Shown: positions 44,622 to 52,817 of the stretch, in pieces
Layout: every line of letters begins with the position of its first letter
Position numbering within the stretch: position 1 is the first letter of the stretch
Assembly (NCBI RefSeq): GCF_000769405.2
Contig: NZ_CP053439.1
Coordinates: forward strand, 2,914,001 to 2,978,000
Length of the DNA stretch: 64,000 nt
Direction: 5' to 3'
DNA from: Rhizobium brockwellii
Lineage (GTDB): Bacteria; Pseudomonadota; Alphaproteobacteria; Rhizobiales; Rhizobiaceae
Translations under genes and position numbers: made by a program
The notes under the pieces: generated by a model
Database searches by the model: none
Seen by the model: the letters and a program-made list of their open reading frames with translations, nothing else
Told to the model about the DNA's origin: nothing

Positions 44622-46382
44622 TCAAATCCTTCCGCGTCGATCGATATATCCGCGCGTAGCGAGATAGAGGCTGCCTGCCGCGCCGGCCTTATGGCGAACC
44701 TGGCCTGATGCGTTGGTTCGCACCTCAAGGCCGGCCGACGCGTTTTCGCTGGCGTTCTGCATGTTGGTGACGTTGAACAGGGAATTGCCGACGCCTAAAG
44801 CCTGGTCACCCTCGTCTGGCGAGCTAATGAAGGCACCGACAGTGTCCGTGCCGGATGTGAACGCGGCATTGAGGATGGCGCGAACCTTGAATGCGGAAGG
44901 CACGCCGGCCAGCGTCACCAAGGCAGCGGTTGTTCCGGTGCTGTAAGCGGCTCCGCCGTTCTCTTTTACGGCCGTCTGCCACAGCACCTCGTCACCGTCC
45001 TGCGAGTCCGCAAGGATGTTTCCGCTGCCATCGGTCTTGGTGCTCCGGATTCGCCGGTATTTCGTGTACGCGGCCGGGATGTTTCCACCGATCGTCGGAG
45101 CCGATGCACTGGCGGAGCAACATACGTCCACAACGCCTGTGTCGGGCCGCTTAATGAGATACCAATAAAGCCAAGCACTTGTCGGCTTGGTTCCTGTATC
45201 CATGCCGCCATTGCCACTACCAACGGCCCAGGCGGCGTCCGATCGCTTTGTGATGGCGGATGCGAGGACCATGATGACAGGCGACGCGCCTGCGCTTGCC
45301 GCTTCGCCAGGCTGGAAAGTCATGTCGTTGTTGAGATCGCCAGCGTCTTGCGCGCCCCCTAAGCCATAGAGTCGGCCGGCGACGCCAGACGACACCGCGA
45401 CCGCGGAATCCACTTCCGCCTTGGAGTAAACGCTCAGCTTTGTGCGGATTGCAACAATGTCAGTCGCTTTGATTTTGTCGGCGTCAACGGTTTCGCTTCC
45501 AGGCGTGCCAATATCGATCTTCCCGCCGAAGCTGACTTCGATATTGTTCTCGATGCCATCGCCGGGAGGCGCTTCGCTGAAAGTCAAAGTCGTGCCCGAG
45601 ATCGAGTAGGACGATTTAAGCTGCACGACACCGTCGATGACGACCAGCGTGTTGTTCTTGGAACCGGGATCCACGGAGAGTGCAAAAACGGTTTGCGATC
45701 CATTGCCGGCGAATTGGTTCAACACCTGATTGTTGAGCGCCAAGGCCGCATAGTCGGCGGCAAGGTCTGCGGCCGCCTCGGCCGCCGCAACGATCGCAGA
45801 CGACGCCTGGTCGCTGATCAACCGGAACTCGCTGCCCTGCTGGCGGCCGAGCACGATCATTCCGGCAGGAAGTCCGCCGACGACAACGTCGTTGCCCGGA
45901 TTCGTTTTGACGGTGAGTGGCGAGCTGCCATTGAATGCGACCGTGACCGGGGACGCCGTGTTCGTTGCAAAGATCGGCAGCCAGACAAGCGCCGTTTCCG
46001 AGATTGGAATGTCAGTCGTGGCTTGGAGAGCGTTAGGCGTGCCGGCGCCGACGTTCGATGCGGGAATGAACGGGTATGGCAGATCGGCGACGCGTGCCCA
46101 CGTGCCTAGGCCAGAGGCGCCAGATTTCTGGTAAATGCCATTATTGTCGGCAACCAGATCGCTAACCACCCACGCCATGGTGTTGTCATCGTGCGCTACG
46201 TCGGCAAGCAGAAGCGCCTTCGTCGAGAAAATCAGGCTATTGACGACACCAATTGAGCCGATGAAGTTGTCGATATTGGTGCCCCAAGCTCGAACATCTG
46301 GCTTTGATGGCTTGTGGTTTCCCGACGCCGGAATGCCGTCCGAAACGAAGTCGCGCCAGACCTGCCTAGCAGTTAGCGGCAT
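44622..46382 (-). CDS. Phage tail fibre-like protein
   Basis: A 586-residue protein starting MPLTARQVWRDFVSDGIPAS, with GGAGAATTCA before the ATG. The N-terminal third resembles tail-attachment regions (NQFAGNGSQTVFALSVDPGS then NTLVVIDGVVQLKSSYSISG, a fibre repeat seen in many phage tail fibres). An Ala-rich helical stalk (SSAIVAAAEAAADLAADYAAL) and a beta-rich C-terminal half follow. A terminator directly precedes the gene, so it may use its own promoter. It likely sets receptor specificity. Confidence 0.82.
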   Translation of the reverse strand: MPLTARQVWRDFVSDGIPASGNHKPSKPDVRAWGTNIDNFIGSIGVVNSLIFSTKALLLADVAHDDNTMAWVVSDLVADNNGIYQKSGASGLGTWARVADLPYPFIPASNVGAGTPNALQATTDIPISETALVWLPIFATNTASPVTVAFNGSSPLTVKTNPGNDVVVGGLPAGMIVLGRQQGSEFRLISDQASSAIVAAAEAAADLAADYAALALNNQVLNQFAGNGSQTVFALSVDPGSKNNTLVVIDGVVQLKSSYSISGTTLTFSEAPPGDGIENNIEVSFGGKIDIGTPGSETVDADKIKATDIVAIRTKLSVYSKAEVDSAVAVSSGVAGRLYGLGGAQDAGDLNNDMTFQPGEAASAGASPVIMVLASAITKRSDAAWAVGSGNGGMDTGTKPTSAWLYWYLIKRPDTGVVDVCCSASASAPTIGGNIPAAYTKYRRIRSTKTDGSGNILADSQDGDEVLWQTAVKENGGAAYSTGTTAALVTLAGVPSAFKVRAILNAAFTSGTDTVGAFISSPDEGDQALGVGNSLFNVTNMQNASENASAGLEVRTNASGQVRHKAGAAGSLYLATRGYIDRRGRI

Positions 46383-46393
46383 TGAATTCTCCA

Positions 46394-46418
46394 ATAAAAA
46401 AGCCGCTCGAAGGCGGCT
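46394..46418 (-). terminator. Rho-independent terminator immediately upstream of the tail-fibre gene
   Basis: On the minus strand AGCCGC-CTTCGA-GCGGCT is followed by TTTTTTATT, ending about 10 bases before the tail-fibre ribosome site. It would terminate the small upstream genes (46453-46605) and insulate the tail cassette. Confidence 0.85.
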
Positions 46419-46452
46419 GTGAAACTGTGATTGAGGTGATGAGGTGCGGGCG

Positions 46453-46605
46453 CTATGCCCAGCCCGTGCCGTCGCTGAACGTAGTCCCGTCGTCGAACGG
46501 GATGCCGCCGGCGTCTTCTGACGCATCGGCGGGCGGCGGGTTTGTTTCGTCTTCAGCTTCGGGCGCGGGTTTTGGGTCGCCTGCGTTGGCGTTGGTCTTG
46601 GTCAT
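46453..46605 (-). CDS. Small acidic protein
   Basis: A 50-residue frame, MTKTNANAGDPKPAPEAED and onward to FSDGTGWA, with AAAGGAAAATCAACA before the ATG and a terminator after the stop. It is very acidic and proline-rich, probably disordered. No domain; position just before the tail cassette suggests a small phage accessory protein. Confidence 0.55.
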   Translation of the reverse strand: MTKTNANAGDPKPAPEAEDETNPPPADASEDAGGIPFDDGTTFSDGTGWA

Positions 46606-46844
46606 TGTTGATTTTCCTTTGGTTAAACGGCGAACAGCGACAGGTCGCTCAGATCTGCGTCGTCATAAGAGCTGCGGCCAGTCGCACCTTGGCGGTGGCA
46701 AGGTCGATGTTTGGCATAGGATGAAATTTCCAATTCGAGGTTATTCCGAAGAAGCGACCCACGCTGGTCCCATCGGGTTTGGTGGAAATTGACGACCGCC
46801 CCCCGTCATGCCACTCTGGCGCGAATTGATGAGGAGCGATTCAC
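46606..46844. other. Region of very short phage-like frames
   Basis: 239 bp. Two 22-codon minus-strand frames (ATG 46809 to stop 46741, ATG 46719 to stop 46649) line up before the 50-residue gene, but neither has a ribosome site. They may be genuine micro-proteins or remnants of a deleted structural gene; I do not call them. Confidence 0.3.
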
Positions 46845-47144
46845 TTGCCACCGAAAAAAGGGACCAAGGCATACAAGGAAGAGTACGTCCGCATCCACTA
46901 TGGCATCCATATGGAGTCGCTGGAGGTGGTTAGCGTCTGGGAGAGACGCGACGGCAGGCTCTCATTCGGCGACTTTTCCCACTACACGATGCCAGGGCGA
47001 AACCAGATCGCCGAGCTATTGATTGTGTTCAGTATTGGAGACGTGGTCACATTGCCTGTTGGCTACGACTCAACCAAAACTGAGGAGAGCCTCGAAGAGT
47101 TAGCTGCGCAAAAGCGCGCTGAGCGGTCTGCCAAACAGATGTGA
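46845..47144 (+). CDS. Hypothetical protein, TTG start
   Basis: A 99-residue protein beginning at TTG 46845 (PPKKGTKAYKEEYVRIHYG) with GAGGAG 9 bases upstream. The first ATG is 22 codons later and would remove conserved-looking sequence. Basic N-terminus, acidic middle, helical C-terminus (EESLEELAAQKRAERSAKQM). It runs against the surrounding minus-strand genes, so it may be an independently expressed cargo gene. Confidence 0.6.
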   Translation: MPPKKGTKAYKEEYVRIHYGIHMESLEVVSVWERRDGRLSFGDFSHYTMPGRNQIAELLIVFSIGDVVTLPVGYDSTKTEESLEELAAQKRAERSAKQM

Positions 47145-47150
47145 GATCAC

Positions 47151-47342
47151 ATGGAACCGAAAACAGCCGCTAACGAGATTAGGTACGTCATCGAAGGTGA
47201 GTTGGCCGATGCCCGATCTTCAGCCCGAAATGGCGATAGCGATCGGGCGCGACGCCGGGTCGACGACGCGTGTGATCGTCTCGAATATATCGCCAGAATG
47301 CTTGACGCAGCAGCTAACGCCCAAAGCCACCCTCGCTCTTGA
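47151..47342 (+). CDS. Small hypothetical protein
   Basis: A 63-residue helical, charged protein, MEPKTAANEIRYVIEGELAD and onward, 6 bp after the preceding plus-strand gene and probably co-transcribed. It has a coiled-coil-like pattern and no known domain. Confidence 0.5.
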   Translation: MEPKTAANEIRYVIEGELADARSSARNGDSDRARRRVDDACDRLEYIARMLDAAANAQSHPRS

Positions 47343-47363
47343 TAGCCTTCCGCCTGGAGTTGA

Positions 47364-47642
47364 CTAACGACGCCGCTTGCCGCGCCGTTTTGTTGGCGGT
47401 CCAAACTCTTTCAACGCCCACGGCTCGCCTTGCTCGGGGTGGCGCGGTATTTCCAGAAAGGCGTCACCAAGTCGCCGCCAGGCTGGTTCAGCGTCCTCCA
47501 GCGATGGGCAATGGTAGGCATCTGTCTCGATTCCGAGCTCGGCCAGTTCGTCGAAGAAATCGTGGCCGCTGGAGAAAACGAAAAACCACTGTTCGAGCCC
47601 TTCCGTCGAACGACGTTTATTTGCTTTGCGTCGAACTGGCAT
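47364..47642 (-). CDS. Hypothetical protein downstream of the small terminase
   Basis: A 92-residue protein with a strongly basic start (MPVRRKANKRRSTEGLEQW) and end (PPTKRRGKRRR) around an acidic core. Its start overlaps the terminase-subunit stop by one base, so it is translationally coupled. No domain recognised; DNA contact during packaging is conceivable. Confidence 0.6.
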   Translation of the reverse strand: MPVRRKANKRRSTEGLEQWFFVFSSGHDFFDELAELGIETDAYHCPSLEDAEPAWRRLGDAFLEIPRHPEQGEPWALKEFGPPTKRRGKRRR

Positions 47643-47983
47643 CAGCGCCTCGATCCGTAATCGGCCGTCCGCGGCGAACGTGGCGCGTCTGGACCATCCA
47701 CGCCGTCTAGGGCGAGCTCGCGCAGCAGGCGAGCAAAGGCGATGCGCGCGTTCTGCATGATGCCGACTTCAGGTCTCTCTTTCGGTTGGCCGAAACGGTC
47801 TGTGAACGTCTGGCCGTTATGTTCCAGCACCTCTCGTGCGCCTTGAGCCTGGTCCCAAGCTTCGGCGGCTAGCTGCAGGAGCCTCAAGTGATGCTCCTCG
47901 AGATCGAAGTTAGCGAGAATGGAGCGCCACCATTTCTGCGTTGTGGGACGCAAATGCGCAGGCGCTTTCGCCGATTTTGCCAT
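47642..47983 (-). CDS. terS: Phage terminase small subunit, P27 family
   Basis: A 113-residue protein: PAHLRPTTQKWWRSILANFDLEEHHLRLLQLAAEAWDQAQGAREVL, then NARIAFARLLRELALDG. This is the helical P27-type small terminase that recognises packaging DNA. AGGTGAAATTCG precedes the ATG. No large terminase follows; instead a 92-residue basic protein does. A stand-alone TerS is how several phage satellites redirect a helper phage's packaging machine. Confidence 0.85.
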   Translation of the reverse strand: MAKSAKAPAHLRPTTQKWWRSILANFDLEEHHLRLLQLAAEAWDQAQGAREVLEHNGQTFTDRFGQPKERPEVGIMQNARIAFARLLRELALDGVDGPDAPRSPRTADYGSRR

Positions 47984-48273
47984 CGAATTTCACCTGTTTT
48001 TGGAGGGGCGGAAGCGCCTGGAACCATTGAGCGGTAGGGCATTCAGTCCTGCCGAAATATTTTTTGAACCGGGGCATGCTCGCTGTGCACGAATGGGGAC
48101 GGGCGGTACGGGAGATGGGGCAGACCCGGAGACCCGACCCGCCCCTCCCTTGGTGTTGCCGATATGTCACACCTCGATGATGCATCGATATGCAGGGTAT
48201 AAATCCTGATTTTTCGGGGCTGGACACGAGGTTAGCCCTCATAACTTTTCTATATTTCTGTGCAATATCAATG
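47984..48273. other. Gap between prohead protease and small terminase
   Basis: 290 bp with no supported gene. It contains GC-rich GGGGACGGGCGGTACGGGAG and CACCTCGATGATGCATCGATA with local palindromes (TGATGCATCGA). In phage maps this position next to terS often holds a packaging signal; that is only a suggestion here. Confidence 0.3.
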
Positions 48274-48765
48274 CTATAGTGGCCACCCATCGGCAGCCAC
48301 CGGTTTCATCCTCGAGAGCACGCCGAGACTCGTTACATGCGCGCCGCGGTCCGCGATCGACACCTCGATTAGGTTGGCCCGCGCCACGATCCGCAACGGC
48401 CGCGCTCCTGATCGATCCCACGTTTCTTCAGTGGCTCGGAACGAGATCGACCAGCCGGTAAACTCGCCAAAGCGAGACCCATGGAGCAACCGATCGCCCA
48501 CATCTGTGTGCGGGCAGTCGAGCTCCACCCATAGTCCGGTGTCGTCGCACCGGATGCGGAATGTCCCGTCTTCGGTAGTAGCGACCTGCTGTAAGGCGTC
48601 GTGGTTTACCCATGCCGGCGTTACATGCGGGATGATAAGAGAGTGCGGTCGGAAGACCTCGTCGAAGCCAGGGCGAACAGCAGATGGAACGTCCCACCGC
48701 AACGCATAGCCCGAGACGGTGCGACTGCCCGGCACTGGAGGGCGACCCGATTCGGTAAACCACAT
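48274..48765 (-). CDS. HK97-family prohead protease
   Basis: A 163-residue protein with SRTVSGYALRWDVPSAV, FDEVFRPHSLI, HVTPAWVNHDALQQVA (conserved His region), DDTGLWVELDCP, FGEFTGWSISFRATEE (Ser region) and ANLIEVSIADRGA. These are the blocks of the S78/U35 procapsid maturation protease. Its start overlaps the previous stop (TAATG). It normally cuts scaffold and capsid; no capsid gene is recognised in this element, so it may act on helper capsids or be a relic. Confidence 0.86.
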   Translation of the reverse strand: MWFTESGRPPVPGSRTVSGYALRWDVPSAVRPGFDEVFRPHSLIIPHVTPAWVNHDALQQVATTEDGTFRIRCDDTGLWVELDCPHTDVGDRLLHGSRFGEFTGWSISFRATEETWDRSGARPLRIVARANLIEVSIADRGAHVTSLGVLSRMKPVAADGWPL

Positions 48766-48968
48766 TACAGGCCGCGCTTCTTCGCCTCGGCCGCCATACG
48801 AGCCTTTGCCTTGGCGGCCGGTGTTTTTGACCGACGCTCGGCGAGGATCTTGGCTATCTCGAAGGGATCGCCCGGCAGGATCTCAGTCTTGCCGTTGACA
48901 ACGACCGCGCGCTTTTCCTTGCCGACGAATTCGCGCCGATCGTTTGCCTCAACCAATCCCTTCCTCAT
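48765..48968 (-). CDS. Small basic hypothetical protein
   Basis: A 67-residue protein, MRKGLVEANDRREFVGKEK and onward, with a short beta-hairpin region and a Lys/Ala-rich helical tail (AAKAKARMAAEAKKRGL). It is overlapped at both ends by its neighbours in the leftward head-type operon. Unknown function. Confidence 0.6.
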   Translation of the reverse strand: MRKGLVEANDRREFVGKEKRAVVVNGKTEILPGDPFEIAKILAERRSKTPAAKAKARMAAEAKKRGL

Positions 48969-49582
48969 CGATGCAGCTCCTTTGGAATTTTAGCTTTGGC
49001 GATGAAACCAGCAAGCGCCGCTTCATGAAGCCAGATCGAGAGCTTGCCGCCCTCGTGGCCAAAAATGCCGTGTGCTTGCATCGGCAGCAGGTGTCCGGTC
49101 CAGGCCACATCCTGGGCCGACAGCTCGTTCGTCAGCGACAGGAGAGCCTCGTGCTCCTCATGGGCGGCCAGTAAGGCGGCAGCAAGCGCCTTTACCCGCG
49201 CCGTGTATTCGCCACGAACTTCATCACAAATGGCCTTTGAGGCACCGAAGCGGGCCTTTGCTAGCCGATCGTGTGCGATATTGACGGCCGCACGCAAGTC
49301 AACCCGCTCGCCGGCGATGGCCTTCAAACGCGCGCTGACACCGTCGGGCGCTTCATCATCATCGGGTTGCGCATCGCCGAGGAGCTTGGCGACTCTACCT
49401 GTTTTTTCGGCAACGGCTGGCCTATGCCCGAGCCGATGCAGTAGTTCCGATTCTTCAGCATCCAATTTCCCGGCGGAGGCCTTGAGGCGGGTGACAAGCT
49501 CTTTCGCGGCCGCATAGGTCGGATCTGCCTCCGCCAGGCTGCGTACGCGGGTTGCCGGTTTTGCCGGCGCTGATTTTTGCAT
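48965..49582 (-). CDS. Hypothetical coiled-coil protein
   Basis: A 205-residue mostly helical protein: Ala/Lys/Glu-rich heptads (YAAAKELVTRLKASAGKLDAE; ARVKALAAALLAAHEEHEALL) and a more globular C-terminal third (GHEGGKLSIWLHEAALAGF). It overlaps the next gene by ATGA. Its place upstream of the prohead protease and coiled-coil character would suit a scaffold-like or capsid-morphogenesis protein, but this is inference. Confidence 0.65.
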   Translation of the reverse strand: MQKSAPAKPATRVRSLAEADPTYAAAKELVTRLKASAGKLDAEESELLHRLGHRPAVAEKTGRVAKLLGDAQPDDDEAPDGVSARLKAIAGERVDLRAAVNIAHDRLAKARFGASKAICDEVRGEYTARVKALAAALLAAHEEHEALLSLTNELSAQDVAWTGHLLPMQAHGIFGHEGGKLSIWLHEAALAGFIAKAKIPKELHR

Positions 49583-49584
49583 GC

Positions 49585-50097
49585 TTATGTCCTTGTGTAT
49601 CGATCGCGCAGCCGGGGGCGGCCGGCGCGGACTTCTGGTGCTGCTGCGATGGCGGCATGAAGGCGAATGAATATATCCGGCCCAAGCCTGACATCTCGAT
49701 CGAATGCCGGCCTCGGCTTGGGCAATGGCGAGTAGAAGGTGAGAGCAGCCACGCCGTGATCTGGGCCACGAAAGGTTGCGGAAGCACCGGGCGCCAGTGT
49801 GTCTATCGTGATCTCGAGCAAATCATTAGGCTTGTCGACGAAGCCGGCAAGCATCTTTCCGAAGGTCGGCCCGCCGGTGCCTGGCCGAAGGTTGAAGTAA
49901 TCCTCGATGAGGGGCGAGCCGACGGCAATTGCAATCAGGATGGCGGCGATGTGTTCGCCGCTGATTTGGGTGGGCAGTCCCTGTACTGCAGGCAGGTATC
50001 CTGCCTGCCGTAGCCGCTGTGCGTGCCCCCGTGCTGCGGATGGCGGTAGACGAAGGATTTCGTCCAGCGCCTCACACGTTTGCCGGAGCGTCGCCAT
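49585..50097 (-). CDS. Hypothetical protein of the head-type operon
   Basis: A 170-residue protein starting MATLRQTCEALDEILRLPPS. It has a helical N-terminus and a hydrophobic segment ISGEHIAAILIAIAVGSPLI, followed by GPTFGKMLAGFVDKPNDLLEITI and a beta-rich half. The start at 50097 follows the previous stop by one base (TAACATG). No domain recognised. Confidence 0.65.
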   Translation of the reverse strand: MATLRQTCEALDEILRLPPSAARGHAQRLRQAGYLPAVQGLPTQISGEHIAAILIAIAVGSPLIEDYFNLRPGTGGPTFGKMLAGFVDKPNDLLEITIDTLAPGASATFRGPDHGVAALTFYSPLPKPRPAFDRDVRLGPDIFIRLHAAIAAAPEVRAGRPRLRDRYTRT

Positions 50098-50098
50098 G

Positions 50099-50413
50099 TT
50101 ACGCGGCCTGCCACATGAACTTGTCGCCGGGCTCCGGATAGACGTCCACGTCGGTGTTGGCCGGGATAGGCACACGGATAGAGCCAGCGGAGTTGGCGGA
50201 CTTCCCATACGACAGCCAGGAGTCGGCCGATGCGCGGGCGCGGAAGATGGCGGCGCCAGAGGCGTCATTAATGTCAGGCGCAGAGTTGGTGGAGGCAACG
50301 CCAGTCGATGGCGCTTCCTGCCAGACGAGCTTGCCGAGGAGGGAGTGAGACGCATATCGCGCGGCGCTAGATCCTGCGTAGCCGCAGGTCACAGTGAATG
50401 AAGGCAAAGCCAT
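50099..50413 (-). CDS. Small beta-rich protein, possible capsid decoration type
   Basis: A 104-residue protein, MALPSFTVTCGYAGSSAARY and onward, rich in Ser, Ala, Gly and Val, ending ANTDVDVYPEPGDKFMWQAA. AAGGAATCAAAG precedes the ATG. Size, composition and order (before protease and terminase genes) suit a decoration or tail-tube accessory protein, without motif proof. Confidence 0.62.
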   Translation of the reverse strand: MALPSFTVTCGYAGSSAARYASHSLLGKLVWQEAPSTGVASTNSAPDINDASGAAIFRARASADSWLSYGKSANSAGSIRVPIPANTDVDVYPEPGDKFMWQAA

Positions 50414-50634
50414 CTTTGATTCCTTATTGTGTGAGGTTTTATGAAAGCGGAAGCGCCCGCAGAGCGGGTGGCTCTGCGGGCGCTCGATCAACCGCGCCGA
50501 TACCGGGGCAGCCGGCAGCGCAGGATTTTCGAAAGAAAAGGCCGGTCACGCGAACTGCAAAGTGATCGGCAAAATTAAAGGCGCCGAAGCAAACCTCTCA
50601 TAAGTTAGATTCGGTATGGCCACTTTGGGTGCAC

Positions 50635-51480
50635 CTAGTCTGCGGTGTCCCAGTCGATGAGCAAGCGAGCCGCTTGCCGAAGGCCACACAACAAGCGGTC
50701 TTTGCCCACGGCCTCGGCCTGCTTTCCCGAAAAGCCGCCTGATGTGCCTATATGTAGGAAGCCCATGCCGGCCGTGGCGTCATAGACGGCTTCGTAGTGC
50801 TCTGGCGCCATCCGCGCTTTGATCCATGCTAAGCAACTACGAGCGTCGAAATTGTCGTTCGCTGGCGTGACGATATCTGTTGCCGCCGTCTTTCCGGGCT
50901 TCTGGCCTCTGGGGTCTCGCGCCTTGCGATCGCGCGGCGTGGAAACATTATCGGGGTGCTTCGGATGGGACGGCTTGACCCACGTATCCTGGTCACTCCC
51001 GTGGTACTCGCGGTTCAGCCGATAGCCGCAAATGACACCAACATCGTTGAAGCGGAAACGACCGTGTTCACGCAACTCCGCGACTTCTCGCTCCGGAGCG
51101 CACGGCAAACTCAAGGGATGCGGATCGAAACACCGGACCGTGCCGTTGGTGAAGTCTTCTAGGATTTTACCGGCTGATCGGCCTGAAACCTCAACAATGG
51201 CCGGGCCGCCGATGTAGTCCCCTTCATCAGCGGCAGACGGACGGGAGTATTGGCCTTCTTCTGCCCTAGCATAGCCGACGTCGGATTCCGCCGAGGCAAG
51301 AATTGCATCGATCCGGTTGAGTGTTTGGACGGCTAGAAGATTTTCTTCTGGCGATGGAAACAATCTGCCGGATTTTGCTCGAGCCATCACGGGCGCGCGC
51401 TGGGTGTGCTGAAAGTTGTCGTTTGCCGCGATATAGGCGAACGACTGCGCCGGCTCGATGAGCCGCGTTGAAGATTTCAT
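50635..51480 (-). CDS. Hypothetical protein
   Basis: A 281-residue protein starting MKSSTRLIEPAQSFAYIAAN after AGGAACTGTATCG. It has an N-terminal helical region, a cysteine-containing middle (VRCFDPHPLSLPCAPEREVAE) and a basic low-complexity linker (PSHPKHPDN, KARDPRGQKPGKTA), then LAWIKARMAPEHYEAVYDATAG. The linker suggests DNA binding. It is the first gene of the leftward operon after the divergent promoter. No known family. Confidence 0.66.
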   Translation of the reverse strand: MKSSTRLIEPAQSFAYIAANDNFQHTQRAPVMARAKSGRLFPSPEENLLAVQTLNRIDAILASAESDVGYARAEEGQYSRPSAADEGDYIGGPAIVEVSGRSAGKILEDFTNGTVRCFDPHPLSLPCAPEREVAELREHGRFRFNDVGVICGYRLNREYHGSDQDTWVKPSHPKHPDNVSTPRDRKARDPRGQKPGKTAATDIVTPANDNFDARSCLAWIKARMAPEHYEAVYDATAGMGFLHIGTSGGFSGKQAEAVGKDRLLCGLRQAARLLIDWDTAD

Positions 51481-51942
51481 CGATACAGTTCCTATGAAGT
51501 TTGCGTTGCCGTCCGCTTTGCGCGGATCTCGTCATTGGGGCGGCTGGCCGTTATGGGCCGATGAATGTGATGGTGCTGTAAATATACAAATTTGTCAATC
51601 ACGCCATTGACATAATGACTGACTTGTGCATCGGCGACGATTGCGAATTTTGGGGATACGAAAAATTTGCTGCCAGACCGGTCCTTGGCGGAACCGATAT
51701 AGATCGCCGACGTACCCCCTCCGGCACGCCAAAAAGCTTAATGTTTTCTCGCGCGCGCGTTACGCGTGATCGCGCGCGTGTAAATTCCTGTATTTGCACT
51801 AACGATGAGGGAGGGCTCCGGTCCGGCTGGAGCCGTCGGAGAGCGATCTGAGGCACCCCTCAGGGTGTTAGTAACTCACGGCGGCAGTTTTCGCTGCGAC
51901 AGTCTTCTGTCAAGCTTCTCAAACAGATTCGAGGAAACAGAT
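51481..51942. promoter_or_regulatory. Divergent control region with inverted repeat and CG-alternating tract
   Basis: 462 bp between divergent genes. TGTCAAT (51593-51599) and ATTGACA (51606-51612) form an inverted repeat with a 6-bp spacer, overlapping an AT-rich promoter-like stretch. At 51750-51780 two GCGCGCGC runs flank ACGCGT. The plus gene may start as early as 51805 in frame, but coding character begins at 51943. Confidence 0.5.
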
Positions 51943-52647
51943 TTGTCCCTACTCAATTCAGATTGCCCGCGCTGCCGGGCGAAGCACGTAACGTTCGATG
52001 TTGAGGCCCAAAAGTCGCGTGGCATTGTCGAATCTGTTTGGGAAGAGAGATTCGAAATCTTCGCAGTTTGTCGCCATTGCCATAGGCCAACTATATTCGT
52101 GGTAGACAATAAAACCGCCGGGTCAGAGGCGGCATGGCGTGACGTTATGTCAGGCGTTGTCAAGTACACCGGCTATATCAATGATCACTTCAAGGTAAGG
52201 GGACACGTCAGCCTGAAAGACGAGGATACCGATCCCCCTCCAGAGCACGTTCCGGAGGAGCTAGAGGCTGTCTATAGGGAGGGGGCGACTTGCGTCTCCG
52301 TGCAGTGCTGGAATGCAGCTGGCGCCATGTTTAGACTCGTCATCGATATGGCGACAAAGTCCCTCTTGCCTCCTGAGGGCGAGCCGCCGGTAGCAAAAAT
52401 AAGACGATCTCTTGGCTTCCGGCTCGAGTGGCTCTTCCAGAACGGAAAGCTGCCGACCGACCTGCAAGAACTCGCAGAATGCATCAAGGAGGATGGCAAC
52501 GATGGGGCTCACGACGGGACCCTTACGCAGAACGAAGCGCTTGACTTGAGAGATTTCACATACACCCTGCTGGAACGGCTCTATACCGCCCCGAAGAGAC
52601 TGGAGCTCGCCGCTACGCGTCGTAGAGAGCGTCGCGGAGATGCCTAA
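51943..52647 (+). CDS. DUF4145 domain-containing protein
   Basis: About 234 residues from TTG 51943, which has GAGGAAACAGA just upstream; ATG 51805 is an in-frame alternative. An N-terminal zinc-ribbon-like pair (CPRCRAKHVTF and CRHCHRPTIF) precedes the helical DUF4145 part (CWNAAGAMFRLVIDMATKSLL; IKEDGNDGAHDG; LRDFTYTLLERLY). DUF4145 proteins are often found in mobile elements and beside restriction or defence genes. Here it is a stand-alone cargo gene. Function unknown. Confidence 0.82.
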   Translation: MSLLNSDCPRCRAKHVTFDVEAQKSRGIVESVWEERFEIFAVCRHCHRPTIFVVDNKTAGSEAAWRDVMSGVVKYTGYINDHFKVRGHVSLKDEDTDPPPEHVPEELEAVYREGATCVSVQCWNAAGAMFRLVIDMATKSLLPPEGEPPVAKIRRSLGFRLEWLFQNGKLPTDLQELAECIKEDGNDGAHDGTLTQNEALDLRDFTYTLLERLYTAPKRLELAATRRRERRGDA

Positions 52648-52817
52648 AGGGGGTGTCGTGACGGGAACGCGCCGATTCGCTAGCGAAATATTATTCCAAT
52701 ACAAGACCCAATTTCTAAGGGGTTCTAGCGATGTCGGTCTCGTCCGGCTCAGAAAAAAATTCCAATTTGACGTCGTGGTCATGTTGACATCGTGAATCAC
52801 TTGGGTATAAATGCGAT

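Noticed and set aside
47910..48290. 126-codon minus-strand frame as a missing phage gene
   Set aside because: Lacks a ribosome site, overlaps the terS start, and the translation has no domain character.
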